A stretch of DNA of 64,000 bases from Branchiostoma floridae (GCF_000003815.2 NC_049993.1:10010971-10074970); one strand, 5' to 3'; positions 1 to 12,200 are shown, counted from the stretch's first letter. Made by a program: numbers and translations. Notes: a model not told the origin generated them from the sequence alone.

Positions 1-124
1 CACGTGACTGTAAGTCAGGCCCTTAAAAAAAGAGTTAAAGGTGACATGAAGGCTGTACCGTCCTCTGTACATTTTAATGACTTTGTTCATCATTATCTCC
101 AAGGATGGGTGCATCAGTTTATAC

Positions 125-807
125 CTTTGTTTGGATGTCAGGGTTGAGAATCATGTACAGAAACGCCCAATACAGGGTAGTGGAGGTGGTTTCTGCCCCG
201 GCGATGAACAAGTCAAAGAGCACCCTCTCTGTGTACTCGTCAGTGAACGTGGTCTCTTCGTCGTTCTCGCGAGATTTGGTTTCCCTGACGTACGAGTCGA
301 TGAGGTCCCGGATGTCATTGGAATCGAACGTCTTCTTGTGGGAGTCCATCTCCTCTCGGAGGTAGGCTCTGATGGTGCCTACGAGGTCTATCAAAACTTG
401 TGGGCCTTTTCCCATTCCTGGAACACGTCGCAAAAATGGGAAAAATACGGCAATTTGGCCAAAAACGTTTAAGGAAAATGCTCGGTCAAGAACGTCCATC
501 AAGCGTGTGAACTTGTCGTCGTTATATTCGAACCTAGTGAGAAGATAAACAAAAAGATGACTGTAGTGGTATCTTGAATGGCATAAGTGATATGGACCTG
601 ACTGTAATGATGAACAATAGAGAGAGAGAGAAAGAGAACTGGTTTATTTATTAAACACACACAAAGTCATGTACAAGATCGTAGTCCTAAGACTAAATTG
701 CCTCGTACTAAGTACACAAGAGATTATAATGGAAAGCCCTGCCTAAGTGCAATAATCAAAACATAATCATCACAATTCCCACTCAGCTGTACAATTTAAA
801 AGTGTGG

Positions 808-872
<65 letters not shown>

Positions 873-3748
873 ACAGAACTATTGAGGAAGATTAAAAAGT
901 GACATCTAAAGTCTGACATGAATTTAAAAGAAAAAAAAAATATAACATAATGGTAAATGAGCTTCATTGATGCTACAACATGGTAGAGAAAGACGGCAAG
1001 GAACAAGTAAGTATCGTGACGTACATTTGCGTAAGACGATAATCTGCAGCTGCCTAAATCGTTCATTGCTGTATTTCTTTATATTTTTCATCTAGTATGC
1101 GTGTGTGTTATGGGTGGGTACCCGTGAGGTGTACCGGTACAAAACCGGTTTTTCATATCGGACCGGTCCACAAAAAACCGGACCTGAAAAAATACTGTGG
1201 ACAGGATGTTGGACCTATTGGCAAAATGAACAGATTATGTGATCAGGCATTCACACATTTTGGGGCTTACCGGTCGAAAAAAATAACAACAGCGAATTAA
1301 AGTAGAGTCTATATTCATTTTACCAAGTTTTACAATCAATCATACAGTCAGTTAGCCTTGTAGGATTTTATAACGCCAGTGGGAGTCTAATACTCCACAA
1401 AACAGATTTCCTTGTTGCGAAATAGACCATTGTTTTGAGTATCGTCTATTCACAAGTTTTCACATACTGAATAAGGTCCAGGTTCGGACCTGGACCTGAT
1501 CCTCTGGACCTGAACCGGACCTGGACCTGAATCTTCTGTACCGGTACCCACCCCTAGGGCCTAGTGTGTGTCTTTATTTTTCGACTTCATTTATCGAACT
1601 TACCTGGATCCGAACACAATAGAACAGATCACGTTAGTGACGGCATTCTGGACCATACGGCTAATGTCGAACGGTTTGTTCCCCATCTTTATGATCTCTG
1701 CCTGAAGAGCGACTGACTCCTCCAGGATCTTTCCCTCCATGCTCCTCTTCCCGAAGCCGAACTCTCTCAGAGACATCAGAGTGAACTTCCGGTGTTCCTT
1801 CCACGGAGTTCCGAAAGGAGCGGCGATGATACCTGAAAAATATACTTTATTCGTTCAAACAATCAAATCAATTAGTGACTAAATCAATCAATCAATTAAT
1901 TATGCCAACGACTTGAGACCTGTAAAATATTTCAGATGCCCTTTAGACTAGTACGCTAGCACCTAAAGAAACGGTTGAAAAATAAAAAAAACAAAACAAT
2001 GTCGTCGTCACCTGAAACCACGTGGCGATTGTAATGAATCCGTAATTCAGCCATTGGTTGCGAGTGATTTTAGTTTGAATAAACCATTCCGATGATGATC
2101 ATCATCAGAGACCACTTTTCCATACCCCATTCGCGTCACAAACTGCGCATGTGCCGCGAAATGCACTGAGAATACGATGTCAAAGTTGAAGGATTCCAAC
2201 TTGCAAACAGTTTTCTGTCTAAGCAAGCTTAATACGTGTGCGGATGTGTTCTGTCTATGTCTCAGACGCCTTCAATTTTGGTGTAATTAGCTACGATGCG
2301 CAGTTAAATCTGTGACATGCTTAGATTAATGGCCAAAGTATTGACTAAAGAGTCACTAAAATTAAGAGACAAAATTAGCACATCTAGTGGTTCGCACGGG
2401 TTCTTACCTAGCCTCTGGGGGTTGAGAAGCTTAGTCAAGGGATCCGTTGGTCTGGTTGAAAAATCTTCTCCTCTCTTCACCAGTGCCTCGTGCATGACGT
2501 CATATCCGGAGAGTATAACCGTTGTTTCCCTCCCCAGCTTTATTGTGTAGACAGGTCCGTACATCTTTGCCCATTCGGTCATCGTCAGAAAGCGGTGGCC
2601 CTTGGGGTAAAGATATAGCCAGCATACTGTCTATGGTGTTCACATACATCTTTGAATATTACCTACATGAAAAATGGAGGTGTAGTTTTTGGTGTGTATG
2701 TGTGTGTGCGTGTGTCTGTCTGTGTGTCCGGATGATCCCGGATACTTGTGGTCAGCATAACTTTAGAACCTGTGGATGGATTGTAATGATCTTTGGTATA
2801 TGGGTAAGTGCAAATCATGCAAATTTGGACTTAATTTGCATACTTAATGAGGAAAATTTATATTTCCAGCAGTTTCTATTATAGGACTCAAATACATATG
2901 TAATTTGTAGCAGGTGGAAGATAAGCAGATGCCAATTATGCAAAAAGGCCCTAATTTGCATAATCAATGTGAAAGTGTCCTAATTCATCTAAATACACGT
3001 AGTAAATTATTTGATTGTCAACATTGTGACTTGTTTAAGTTATTTCAATTTGTACATAAGCAAGCATAAATTATGCAAATGTGCAAGTCATTTGCATAAT
3101 CAGAATATTTTTCCATCAGGTGGTGCGTCACTGTACAAAGAGATTCTATTTTCACAACCGTTGCTTTATTTACAACCGACCAGAGAAGTACAGCCGCTTA
3201 GGGAACAGCGCGAAGTCGATTTTTCCAGCGACCTATGGTGTCAGGTAGACACTACAGGTCTCCCGTCCGGGTAAATGATGCGAATCACCGTGTGGCTGAT
3301 ACGGTATGTAGGTACGCCAGGCCTCCAAACGGGTCATTTGAAGTGAATCGCAGCATATATCTATCTCCAGGCAGAAGGATTTGCTCCATCGCACACCGGG
3401 TCATGCACATACTTTTTGCTTTAAGAGGTTATCAGTCATTCAGGTAACGTTATGACATTGTCTTACCTTGTTAACGTTACCAAACGCCTGGTTATTAAGA
3501 CTTAAAAACGCCAATGTTGGATTCTTTAAATTCTTGAGGAGGAATGTTTTCCTAACTACCGTAATTTTGCCTACCATTGCGAGAGAGAAGACATTACCGA
3601 CGACAGGCCATCCTCTTGGGCCGGGTGGAAGGTTCTTAGGTGTGCTGAAGAACCATGACGTCGCCACGAACACCAGTAAGAGGACCAGAGCCGTCTGTAA
3701 GATCACGTTCTCGCCAACTAAAGACGTAACCAACTGTGCGGCAGCCAT
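125..3748 (-). CDS. Cytochrome P450, CYP2-like (clan 2), 3'-partial gene
   Basis: Microsomal haem-thiolate monooxygenase, N-terminal two thirds only. Exons (coding, minus): 3575-3748, 2408-2600, 1604-1832, 125-533; the gene continues off the left edge. Exon 1 encodes a hydrophobic membrane anchor followed by the LPPGPRGWPVVGN hinge typical of CYP2. Exon 2 has EWAKMYGPVYTIKLG. Exon 3 has the helix C region WKEHRKF and LREFGFGKRSME, a strong CYP2 signature. Exon 4 has the helix I oxygen-activation motif AGAETTS. Phases agree: 0, 1, 2, and phase 0 at the last donor (AAG|GTATAA). The exon 1/2 junction is the least certain part: I chose ATG|GTAGGC and CCAAG|GGC because they restore the family alignment, but exon 1 could run open to 3467 using another donor. 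About 335 residues are visible; the ExxR, PERF and haem-Cys regions must lie outside the window. Subfamily is not assigned. Confidence 0.88.
812..872. repeat. (CA)n/(TA)n microsatellite
   Basis: A pure CA run passes directly into a pure TA run. It lies in the P450 intron between the exons ending at 533 and starting at 1604. The short open frame through it is a simple-repeat artefact. Confidence 0.95.
1112..1557. mobile_element. MITE with GGGTGGGTACC termini
   Basis: The left end reads GGGTGGGTACCCGTGAGG and the right end GTACCGGTACCCACCCC, so the termini are inverted repeats. Just inside both ends are further GGACCGGTCC / GGACCTGGACC motifs. There is no coding capacity. A second copy in the opposite orientation lies at 16686-17845, sharing the interior text around CCAATAGGTCCAACATCC and CTTGTGAATAGACTATACTC. 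It sits in a P450 intron. Confidence 0.8.
2160..2300. mobile_element. Degenerate MITE of the GTCAAAGTTGAAGG family
   Basis: Contains GATGTCAAAGTTGAAGGATTCC, then TTGCAAACAG and GTCTCAGACGCCTTCAA. The same ordered words occur at 22745-22990, and the first also near 15040. I infer a shared short transposon family; the ends are not clear here. Confidence 0.45.
2660..3115. mobile_element. Dispersed GT-microsatellite-bearing repeat, copy 1
   Basis: Order of blocks: ATGAAAAATGGAGGTGTAG, a TGTG-rich stretch, CAGCATAACTTTAGAACCTGTGG, ATGATCTTTGGTATATGGGTA, then AT-rich blocks with repeated ATTTGCATAAT. The same block order is found at 13262-13640 and, in reverse orientation, at 17040-17815; a partial copy is at 61195-61430. 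It lies in the P450 intron before exon 2. No protein is encoded. Confidence 0.75.
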
Positions 3749-4159
3749 TTTGAGCTTTGTAAAGGTCAGCGTCCGAAAGGTCGAAATCCGGACGGGTATT
3801 TGTTTACATAATCAATGGATATCATGTGCATTCTAGCGTTCACAAAACAGGTAAGGGGACACATTTGGCGTGCGTTTGTTTGTTATGTGCATGATGTAGC
3901 ACTTATCAGGATTGAACTGCATAAGCCATTTCCTTTGCCATTCTTCCAGGGTGTTCAGATCTTTCTGAAGAAGTTGTGAGTCATTCTTTGCAGATACCTC
4001 TATATATAGCAGACAATCATCGGCGAATAACCTCACACTTGAATCGAGCTGGTCTGGCAAGTCGTTTATGTACAAGAGGAAGAGCAATGGTCCCAGAACA
4101 GTCCCTTGCGGAACTGGACCCGATGCTACTTTAACTGGAGCTGAGGCCTTCCCCTCTAC

Positions 4160-5153
4160 GGGTTTACGGAAAAGGCTGGCCTGTCTACCTGGGCTGTCTA
4201 CCTGGGCTGGCTATCACGTCAGGCTACTTGGACCTACGAAAGCCCATTGGGACAAAAGCTGTTTTAGCAGTAGGGGTTGTTTGTGCCCAATGAAGAAGCT
4301 ATGTGTGAAGCTATTGTGTGTGTTACATAACCCAGAGGTTCTGGGTTCAACTCAGTTGATATGCCGCCGATCTTGTTCCCTTGGGAAGGATTGTTAACAC
4401 AACTTATCGGGCTGATTGGATTAGTCTTAAGACTGGTGGCTAGTTGGTCAAAGGTGCCCAGGAGCCGTTCTTTAGTGGCTGTCAGGGTCCAGGCTTCTGT
4501 GCCATACATTAGGATCGACAATTGAATTGTGAGGAGCTTTAAATAAGCGTTGCTAAAGTGCAAGGGTCTGGAACTGCTGCCATTTGGTGCTAACTAAGGT
4601 GACCTCAATACGACAGCAATTACTCCAGGTGTGGCCATAGGACTTAAGTTTTGAACCACTAATACACTGGGAAGGAAGGATCCCTAGTCTTTTCCGTAAG
4701 AGTGGGTTCTATGCCCTATCTGAGGGAGGGCCCTTACCAAAGCTAGATACTCTTTTCTCTACCCTAGTGAAGGGAGGAAAGTCGTGGTAAGAGCCCTTCC
4801 CAAGCGCACAAGATTGGTTGCATATCAACTGATTCAAACCCAGAACCTCTGGGTTATGTAACATACACAGCTCCTTCAAACACAGTTGCTTCACACACAG
4901 CCCCTTCACACACAGCTCCTTCACACACAGCTGCTTCACAAACAGCTCCTTCACACACTGCCACTTCACACTGAGCTCATTCACATAATAACACACAGAT
5001 CCTTCAGATACAGCTTCTTCACTGAGCACAAACAACCCCTACTGCTAAAACAGCTTTTGTCCCAATGGGCTTTCGTAGGTCCAAGTAGCCTGACGTGAAA
5101 GCCAGCCCAGGTAGACAGCCCAGGTAGACAGGCCAGCCTTTTCTGTAAACCCC
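4160..5153. mobile_element. Foldback DNA element with long terminal inverted repeats, inserted in the LINE
   Basis: The left arm starts GGTTTACGGAAAAGGCTGGC and the right arm ends with its near-perfect reverse complement. The pairing continues for roughly 230 bases on each side, down to the GGTTCTGGGTT / AACCCAGAACC words near 4340 and 4850. Flanks carry a near-duplicate of about 8-9 bases (GTAGAAGGG versus GTAGAGGGG on the minus strand), consistent with a hAT-like target duplication; that class is inference. The interior holds a TTCACACACAGCTCC tandem repeat at about 4868-4990 and, at 4421-4563 minus, a fragment of another LINE protein (LMYGTEAWTLTATKERLL). Confidence 0.8.
4421..4563 (-). 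pseudogene. C-terminal LINE ORF2 fragment carried inside the foldback element
   Basis: The minus-strand frame reads LLTIQLSILMYGTEAWTLTA, resembling the conserved (L/M)YG(S/T)E(A/T)WTLT segment after the polymerase domain of non-LTR retrotransposons. It is unrelated in frame to the reverse transcriptase flanking the foldback element, so it appears to be captured cargo or an earlier insertion. Confidence 0.6.
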
Positions 5154-5681
5154 CCTTCTACCACTACCGTTTGCTCTCTATTCGTCAGGAAAGCTTTTAA
5201 CCAGTTTAATGTAGTACCTTGAATTCCATAGTACTCCAGTTTTGATATGAGTCTGCTATGTGGGACTTTGTCGAAGGCTTTAGTGAAATCAAGTATTGCT
5301 AGATCCACCTGTCTTTTATTGTTCAGTGCCCCAGCTATGTCGTGAACTGTTAAAATAAGCTGTGTTTCTGTGGATCGCTTTGCTCTGAAACCATGCTGGT
5401 AGCCCGTTAGTATATTGTGGCCTTCTAAGTGTTTCATGATATGGCTATGGATAATGTGTTCGAGTAGTTTACAGGAAATACAGGTAAGTGAAACAGGTCT
5501 GTAGTTACTGGGGACCGCTCTGTCTCCCTTTTTGAAAATGGCGCATATGTTTGCATCCCTCCAGTCTTGGGGGATTTCTCCTGTGTCAAGCGATTGTTGG
5601 AAAATGTTAGTCAGTCTTCACTTATAGTTTCAAATGTTAGACCGGCCAAACGTCCTGTGTACACACGTGTACACTATGACC

Positions 5682-6482
5682 CTAAGAAGCGTGTTTGTCC
5701 AGGTGTTTCTTTAGATGCCTTTTGTCTGTAACAGCATAGTCGCATTGGTCACATTTGTAGGGTTTCTCGCTTGTATGTGTTCTCATATGTCGGGATAGGT
5801 CAATCTTGCGAGCAGTTCTGTATCCACACTTTCCACACATGTAGGGTTTTTCTCCGGAATGTTTAGTCATGTGTTGGTCTAAATTTCCTTTCTTTGCAGC
5901 AGAATAGTCACACTGGCCACACTTATAAGGTTTCACGCCAGTATGTTTTCTCATATGTACGGTTAAAGAGGCCCGGTTAGCCGTTCTATATCCGCACTCT
6001 CCACACATGAAGGGTTTCTCTCCGGTGTGTCTAGTCATGTGTTGGTCCAAACTGTGTTTGGTTGCCGCAGCATAGTCACACTCATCACATTTATAGTCTT
6101 TTTCCCCGGTGTGTTTAGTCATGTGTTGGTCTAAACTTCCTTTCTGTGAAGCAGAATACTCGCACTGGTCACATTTATACGGTTTTTCACCTGTATGTTT
6201 TCTTGTGTGTATCAATAGTTGAGACCTAAAGGCTGCTCTATAGTCACATTCCGTACACGCAAAGCGTTTGTCCACAATACGTTTCACCGCAAGCCTGTCC
6301 GCCTGCTTTGTTTTAACTTGTGCAGGATTTTCAGACTTTACACTGCATGTTTCCTCGCAGGGAATGTCCCCCTCCTTGTTTTGCTGCCTTCCCGTGTCTA
6401 ATGTCTCGCTGCTGCTTGTATCGTCCCCAGGGTGAACAGCTGGATGATCGTCCATAGCGACCTCACCGCTACTCTCGCCCAT
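5682..6482 (-). CDS. C2H2 zinc-finger protein, seven fingers
   Basis: Likely a sequence-specific nuclear DNA-binding protein of 266 aa. The N-terminal ~90 residues are acidic/serine-rich (DDTSSSETLDTG) with no recognised domain. Seven consecutive C2H2 fingers follow, each of the C-x2-C-x12-H-x3-H type with the aromatic Y at the third position after Cys2 (CDYAA, CEYSA, CGYRT), joined by TGEKPYKC-type linkers. Finger 7 ends a few residues before the stop. I start at the ATG at 6480-6482 because a good acceptor (ttattcttttcag) ends just 5' of it, implying an upstream 5' UTR exon; an open frame also runs 21 codons further upstream through that acceptor. Targets cannot be predicted here. Confidence 0.9.
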   Translation of the reverse strand: MGESSGEVAMDDHPAVHPGDDTSSSETLDTGRQQNKEGDIPCEETCSVKSENPAQVKTKQADRLAVKRIVDKRFACTECDYRAAFRSQLLIHTRKHTGEKPYKCDQCEYSASQKGSLDQHMTKHTGEKDYKCDECDYAAATKHSLDQHMTRHTGEKPFMCGECGYRTANRASLTVHMRKHTGVKPYKCGQCDYSAAKKGNLDQHMTKHSGEKPYMCGKCGYRTARKIDLSRHMRTHTSEKPYKCDQCDYAVTDKRHLKKHLDKHAS

Positions 6483-6589
6483 TTCTGAAAAGAATAATAA
6501 ATCCTCCAATATATTATTAGTCTTGATTGGGACTATTCTATTCATATGGAATACAACAAGATGTAGTCCGTATTAAATTACGTACACAT

Positions 6590-6745
6590 GCATGCACAGA
6601 TATACGCTTATCCGTACATGTGCACACACAAACACACATGCACAAACACACACACATGCACGCACGCACGTACATACACACATAGATGCATACACACACA
6701 CATGCACACAGTACAAACACATACACACACACGCGTACAAATAAC
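6590..6745. repeat. Imperfect (CA)n-rich microsatellite
   Basis: Alternating CACA, CATGCA and TACACA blocks. The minus-strand open frame of valines and cysteines through it is a repeat artefact. It lies just upstream of the zinc-finger coding exon. Confidence 0.85.
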
Positions 6746-6779
6746 GTTACATAAAAACACATAAACAACTATACACTAT

Positions 6780-9230
6780 TTACCTACCGGTTTATGGTTC
6801 TGACTAACTGCTAATGTGTTACGAGAATAATTTGTCTTCAAAATGGCCAGACTGGACACAAATGGATCTTGCCCGTGATCATCCGATAAATCAAAATGGC
6901 GGCCTGGCAAACTGACCTTTCAGCTATGTGGAGGTCGACGGTCAAAGTTGATATACCTGATTACCTAAGTTATAGATTTCAGTCCCTTAATTGCTCCCTC
7001 CATATAAGCTATAGGTCCCCCGTATTTTATCTAATTCTGTAAGGAAAAGATTGCAATCCTCACCCATACTTATTCTCCCATCAGCTTGTTGCTGTATTAA
7101 TGCCTGTATGATAAGTAATACAAATTAATTTTTCGTTTCTTTAAACGTCCCGATCTTTGGAAATTTGACCACATAAATTAGGTATACTTAATTCATCTTT
7201 TTTTTCCATTTTGCATTTTCTTTGAACAGTGTCAGCTTCTGTCAGAAATAAGTGGTCACGCAAAATCTAATCAATTCGTATTGATATCAAAACTGACAAA
7301 AGTGTCCACAACGCAGGGTAAAACATTTTTGCTCGCTGGTAGCAAATCTGTTGGTTTGTTGCCTACAAAAGGACGTACATGGTTAACATAAGTATATTGT
7401 GTAATAAGACAATACGTTGTGATTGCCAACTCTTGCCATTTTTTATACTCATGGCTTTTATATAGATGGTATCGTTGTGTGACATGTGTGATGATTATCC
7501 GTCAACTCAAAGAGCCTCTAAAGACTATATTCGAGTAAATGATCATATTAGACATCATAAAAGATAAAAAAATCATTATGTACGGTGAGTGAACTCATTA
7601 TCTGCATATGGCTTTATTGTCTTTCCAGAGGGAAAAATGCCGTTACATTTACATGTACTTCTACAAGTATGACAGTTTTTGGCTCAGGTCTAAAGTTCAA
7701 ACGATGTTGCATGCACCTTTTAATTCCCTCAGCTCACTCTGATTTATGTCACTCTAAATGCAATTTTCGTACCATTTTGTTCTTTTTGAAATCCCTTGTC
7801 GTTATGATAAACAACCAACCGACCATGTTATTTTAGGTCTATTTTACTTCCACCATCATTTTACACAGAGTAGTCCACTTAGTGGTTTACACACGTACAC
7901 TGCTTTGCAGTGGAGCCCTATATTACATAAATCGAAATGAAACATATACATATGGTGTTAATGTGACATACAAAGAGAAAAATTACAAACAATAAATAAA
8001 ACGAATAAATATGATTAGTAATGAACTGATGTGAACAATAACAATAATCATAGCAAATAAGCACTACTAATGATTACAACAATATTCATCATCATCATCC
8101 TTGCGGACCAAGTCCACCCTCTCCTTCCAGACATCTCTGCCCCCCAAAGCGTTCTTTAACAATATTAATACAAATAATCCGTACAAATTATTCTGCAGTT
8201 GTCTAAATGACAGAAATACTTACCAACACAGATGTTAGATGAAAGTCAAAGTTAAGGCACTGCTACACTTATTAGGGATAAAACGGCTGGATAACAGAAC
8301 AAAATAATAATAATAATAATAATAATAAAATAAAAACAATGATAGAGGACATTTAATCGGTGTTTATGGTGACATAACGCCTGGCAAGTGACCATCTTGT
8401 TAACCACTGAGAGAGCTGCCAACATTCCATCAAACATTGACCTGCCAGTTTACCAAATATCAATGCACTAATTTCCTTTTCTTTCACTATTTTACTACGG
8501 TCAATACTGACCAAAGGAGACCATACTTACGTCTTCTTCGTAAAGCAATGCTGATGAAGTTATCACTATATCAATAAGATGTATGAAGACAACCTAGATA
8601 CATGAAAGAATACACATCCTACAGTCGTCAATTACTAAATGTGTAGAGCTACATGATAGACACTAGGATGCTATTAGTAGTAATCATGACGCAGTTGCAA
8701 TTTGTGCCATGGCAGTGTGATCGTGATCTGCATCATTGATTCTAATCTTCGAATCTATCGTACCAATACAAGCTCAAATTACTAAACAGCAAAACAGTGT
8801 ATCGGTCACCCACAATGCTTTTTATCGAATGAATGAATGAATGAATGTATATGGTTTATCGTTGTGTATTGCGACTTTTAAGTCGCCATGCCCACATGGG
8901 CTTATAGAACACTAAATAACAGAAGGATACATCAAGTCAAATCAAATTCTTATGTTTTGTTTGAATGCCTTGTATTCCGATTCTAGACATAACATCTTTG
9001 CTGACACTGAAGGGACTACCCTACAAGATCAATAAATAAATTAATGAAAATTTATCGTTAGTTTGCGTGGTCTTAGCCTAAGAGGGTATCATGTTTCCCC
9101 CTTTGACCCCACTATAAAGAATAATATCATGTTCTTTCCTCAACCTCACCGAACATCTAAAAACCCTCGCCCCGAGGATAATCTAAATACATTACATGTT
9201 ATCAATGGCAAGATTTGATATGCAGCGACA
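6780..9230. other. Intergenic region with no gene recognised
   Basis: AT-rich DNA between the zinc-finger gene and the C-type lectin. Visible items are an (ATA)n run near 8303-8330, a (GAAT)n run near 8825-8846, and at about 8085-8155 on the minus strand a short frame GGRDVWKERVDLVRKDDDD that resembles the extreme C-terminus of LINE ORF2 proteins (weak). No open frame here has family similarity I can support. Confidence 0.5.
6893..6903 (+). promoter_or_regulatory. YY1-type motif AAAATGGCGGC
   Basis: The 11-mer matches the consensus YY1 binding site. It lies about 400 bp upstream of the zinc-finger start codon, so it may mark that gene's promoter or first exon. Position-based inference only. 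Confidence 0.35.
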
Positions 9231-9236
9231 TTTATT
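9231..9236 (-). terminator. Polyadenylation signal AATAAA for the C-type lectin
   Basis: AATAAA on the minus strand, about 28 bases past the lectin stop codon (9265-9267). A plausible 3' end, although the 3' UTR would be short. Confidence 0.4.
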
Positions 9237-9264
9237 AGGAACTGGCAAATTCATCGGATTTTTT

Positions 9265-12200
9265 CTAGGCTGGAGCACACTGACAAATGTAAGGCTTGGA
9301 CCACCAGCAATCACTGTCGTCCCACATGGGATCACGGCTGGCTTTGCCGCCTGACCAGTACTGACCACACAACAGAAACGGACATCTTAACCATCCGTTG
9401 CTTGGCTGGCCTGGATACCATCCCTGTTCGAAAAGAGAGAAGGTAGTTATAATTGTTAATCCATTTGTATGTATATTTGTCAGCAGGGCTAGCCCTTTGT
9501 TGTAACCACGGTGCTAGTTGAGCTGTCCTGACTGTGCGTACTTAACGAATACAACAAACACCAATATATAGATAAATATTCACCCCTGGATTGCAATCTT
9601 AACTTTTAAGGAGATTGCTTAATCAATAACTTTTAAGGAGATTGCATGGCACGACCTTATAATTACTTGTAGATTCAATTTTTCAACACTTGTAAATGAG
9701 TGCGTGCTAAATAGTGAAGCAGTAAGTGAGTGCGTTTGTAGGGGGAAAACGGCACAATTTACATGAATCTAGGGGCAAAACTACAAGGGATTACATGACA
9801 AATATACTTACTTACAACAAATATACTTACTCACTTACTCCGGAGCAGTTTTTTTTTACTCCGGAGCAGTTTTTTTTTTTTTACTCCGGAGCAGTTTTTT
9901 TTTTACTCCGGAGCAACACGTATAGCTACTCCAAAGCAATAATTCAATGTATGTACGTATAGACGGTATAGGTCCGTACGTACATGACAAATATACTTAC
10001 TTTTAACAAATATTATTACTCAAATATTATATCATTTGGGGGGGGGGGGTATTGGGGGTTGTCATAGTTACCTTGGTGGGTCAAAAGGTCGACCTGACCC
10101 CTCTTTCACCCCTACCCAGAGCTCAGAAAAATACCTTTTTTACCTATACTACTAATAAGTTCTCTCTCTCTCTCTATTCCTCTCAATGGCAAACTAGCCG
10201 CGTCCGCATACCGTGTATTGGTCACCCTCCTTCGACCCCGGGACCTTCGACCCGTCCACCCAATACCAGCTGCAGCTCCCTCTCTCCTCCATGCCGATCC
10301 AGTGTTCCTTGTTACCTCCTTCCGTTTTGACCAGGTTTCTCAGAGCGATGTCCAGTTCTTCTGTTTTCGGCATGGCCAGTGTACATCCTTCTTCAAGGCA
10401 GGCCGAGCGGGCATTCCAGTGAGACTTCCCGTCCCGAGCAAGCCTGATGCAGGTCCCAGCAAGGAATGTATACCCGATTCGGCAACCGTCCTTGACATCT
10501 GAAAAAGTTTAGGATAGTCGTTTTACCATTTTCTAAAACAACAAATAACGTTTTAGTACACAGGGTGTGTTTTTATCTTAAAATTGTGTCATATTGACTG
10601 TGAGATGGCCAGTGTGGCTCCTTCCCTCATTGCCGTCAATACGGAATGATGGGACTGCCACGTGTACGAAATTCCGTATGTCAACTGGATAAGAGCCCCG
10701 GAAACTAGTTTTAACTGGATAAGAGCCCCGGCAACTAGTTTGAACTGGATAAGAGTCCCTGCAACTAGTTTGTAGCAAGTTCCACGACTTTTATCTTTTG
10801 TAGATGAAACAGCTAAAAACCTGGTTTACGTATTTTTTTTTAAATAAACATATTGCAGAAGACAAGCAAACAAATCTCATTCTATAGCTTGGGGGGGGGG
10901 GCATTGTATTGAGATTGAATATCGTACGCCAAACAGATGTTTTACCAGATGTTCCAACTCCCTCGGAGTTTCCAACTCCCTCTGGCGGTGCACTTGCCAC
11001 CTCTGGTTGTGTAGGCGCGACCCCTAGCGGTGCAGTTGTCACCCCTGGCGGTGCAGGTGCGACCTTTAGCGGTGCAGTTGCCACCTCTGGCGGTACAGGT
11101 GCGACCTCTAGCGATGGTGCAGGTGTCATCATCGCAAATGCCCATGATAAGGATATGTTCTTTGCAAGAAAAGACTCGATGATATTTGCGGATGCGGGTT
11201 TTAAGTCAGCTGGTTGCGCTGTCTCAGCCTGCTGTGAAAAATACAGAAACAATGTAAAAGTCATATAGACTATTTATTCATACGCTCGTAGCCTCTGTTG
11301 CTGGTTCGCAATTAGAACGGAGCAAAACTACTTTCCACGGTAAACTCTCTTCATTCACAATATCCCTTTCCCGGCATAATTGAACATAGGCCTGCAACGG
11401 AGGTAAGTCTTTTCAAACCTACAATATAATTGTCCATCAAAGAAAAGGGGTGCTGTGATGATTGTAGTAATCTATTGATTTTTTCAAATAGTCTTGACTT
11501 AAAATTCCCTTTTCTGTGCCAAGGTTCCAGGGTTTGACTTCATAACTACTATGAAGCACAGAAAACTCTTATAGCGTCTACCACTGCAAACAATGACAGG
11601 AAAAGGTTGGCATACTTCTAGTCAAAAGTTTGAACCTTTTGTTCTACAGGTAACATTAATATCATCAAACTATGCAGAGTGAACCAGAATAGTTTTAACA
11701 AAGTTGATAGAATCAAGACATATTTCAGAAAACCTGAATATTGTGTTCGAATTTCAACTTTCAGATAAGCTCTTTCAAAGTTGTATCAAAGTTTATAATT
11801 GTTTCTAACCCTACAACTTGAAAATGTCCTCCTCGCTGATGAATACAGGGCTTTGGTCATATGTATTTGTCTACAGATACTACTACAGCTTGTGGATTGG
11901 GTGTCTATATGGTATTATCATATAGCCAGGCGCCGCGGACCAATAAGATGGCCCCGTTCCATGTTGGTTATGACGCCGTAACACATAGATTCCGGCCACA
12001 CTGTGTGTATCGCTCCTTCTGATTAGTCAGAATTTGCAGTTGTTCTAAGGCAAAGACTGCAATGTTTCGAAAATTTTCTGTGGAAATTGTGGCTTCAAAA
12101 TGTATGTACCAACGAACAAATGTGAATTTTCAGAAATTCGACAAAGGAATTACGTACCAAGGGATCTATGGGTCATACAGGTGTTTGCAAGTTTGGGTAG

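Larger units (their letters stand above)
3833..5620 (-). pseudogene. Non-LTR retrotransposon reverse transcriptase fragment, interrupted
   Basis: Two parts of one reverse-transcriptase ORF on the minus strand. The upstream part (about 5150-5620) reads IFKKGDRAVPSNYRPVSLT, then LTGYQHGFRAKRSTETQL, then DFTKAFDKVPHSRL. The downstream part (3833-4160) has VPQGTVLGPLLFLLYINDL and the catalytic FADD box. The match is to CR1/L2/jockey-type LINEs. A foldback element (4160-5153) sits between the two parts, so no full protein can be made, and the endonuclease and 5' part are absent. Removing the insert by eye rejoins VVEG to KASAP in one frame. Confidence 0.85.

Noticed and set aside
770-1066. 98-aa open frame with a membrane-like stretch
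   Set aside because: Runs through the CA/TA microsatellite in a P450 intron.
6538-6768. Cys/Val-rich open frame
   Set aside because: Produced by the CA-rich microsatellite; no start context or family similarity.
10942-11145. Minus-strand open frame with TARGGNCTAKGRTCTARG repeats, resembling a collagen-like or antimicrobial repeat
   Set aside because: It is the wrong frame of the lectin stalk exon, whose true frame is fixed by splice phase on both sides.
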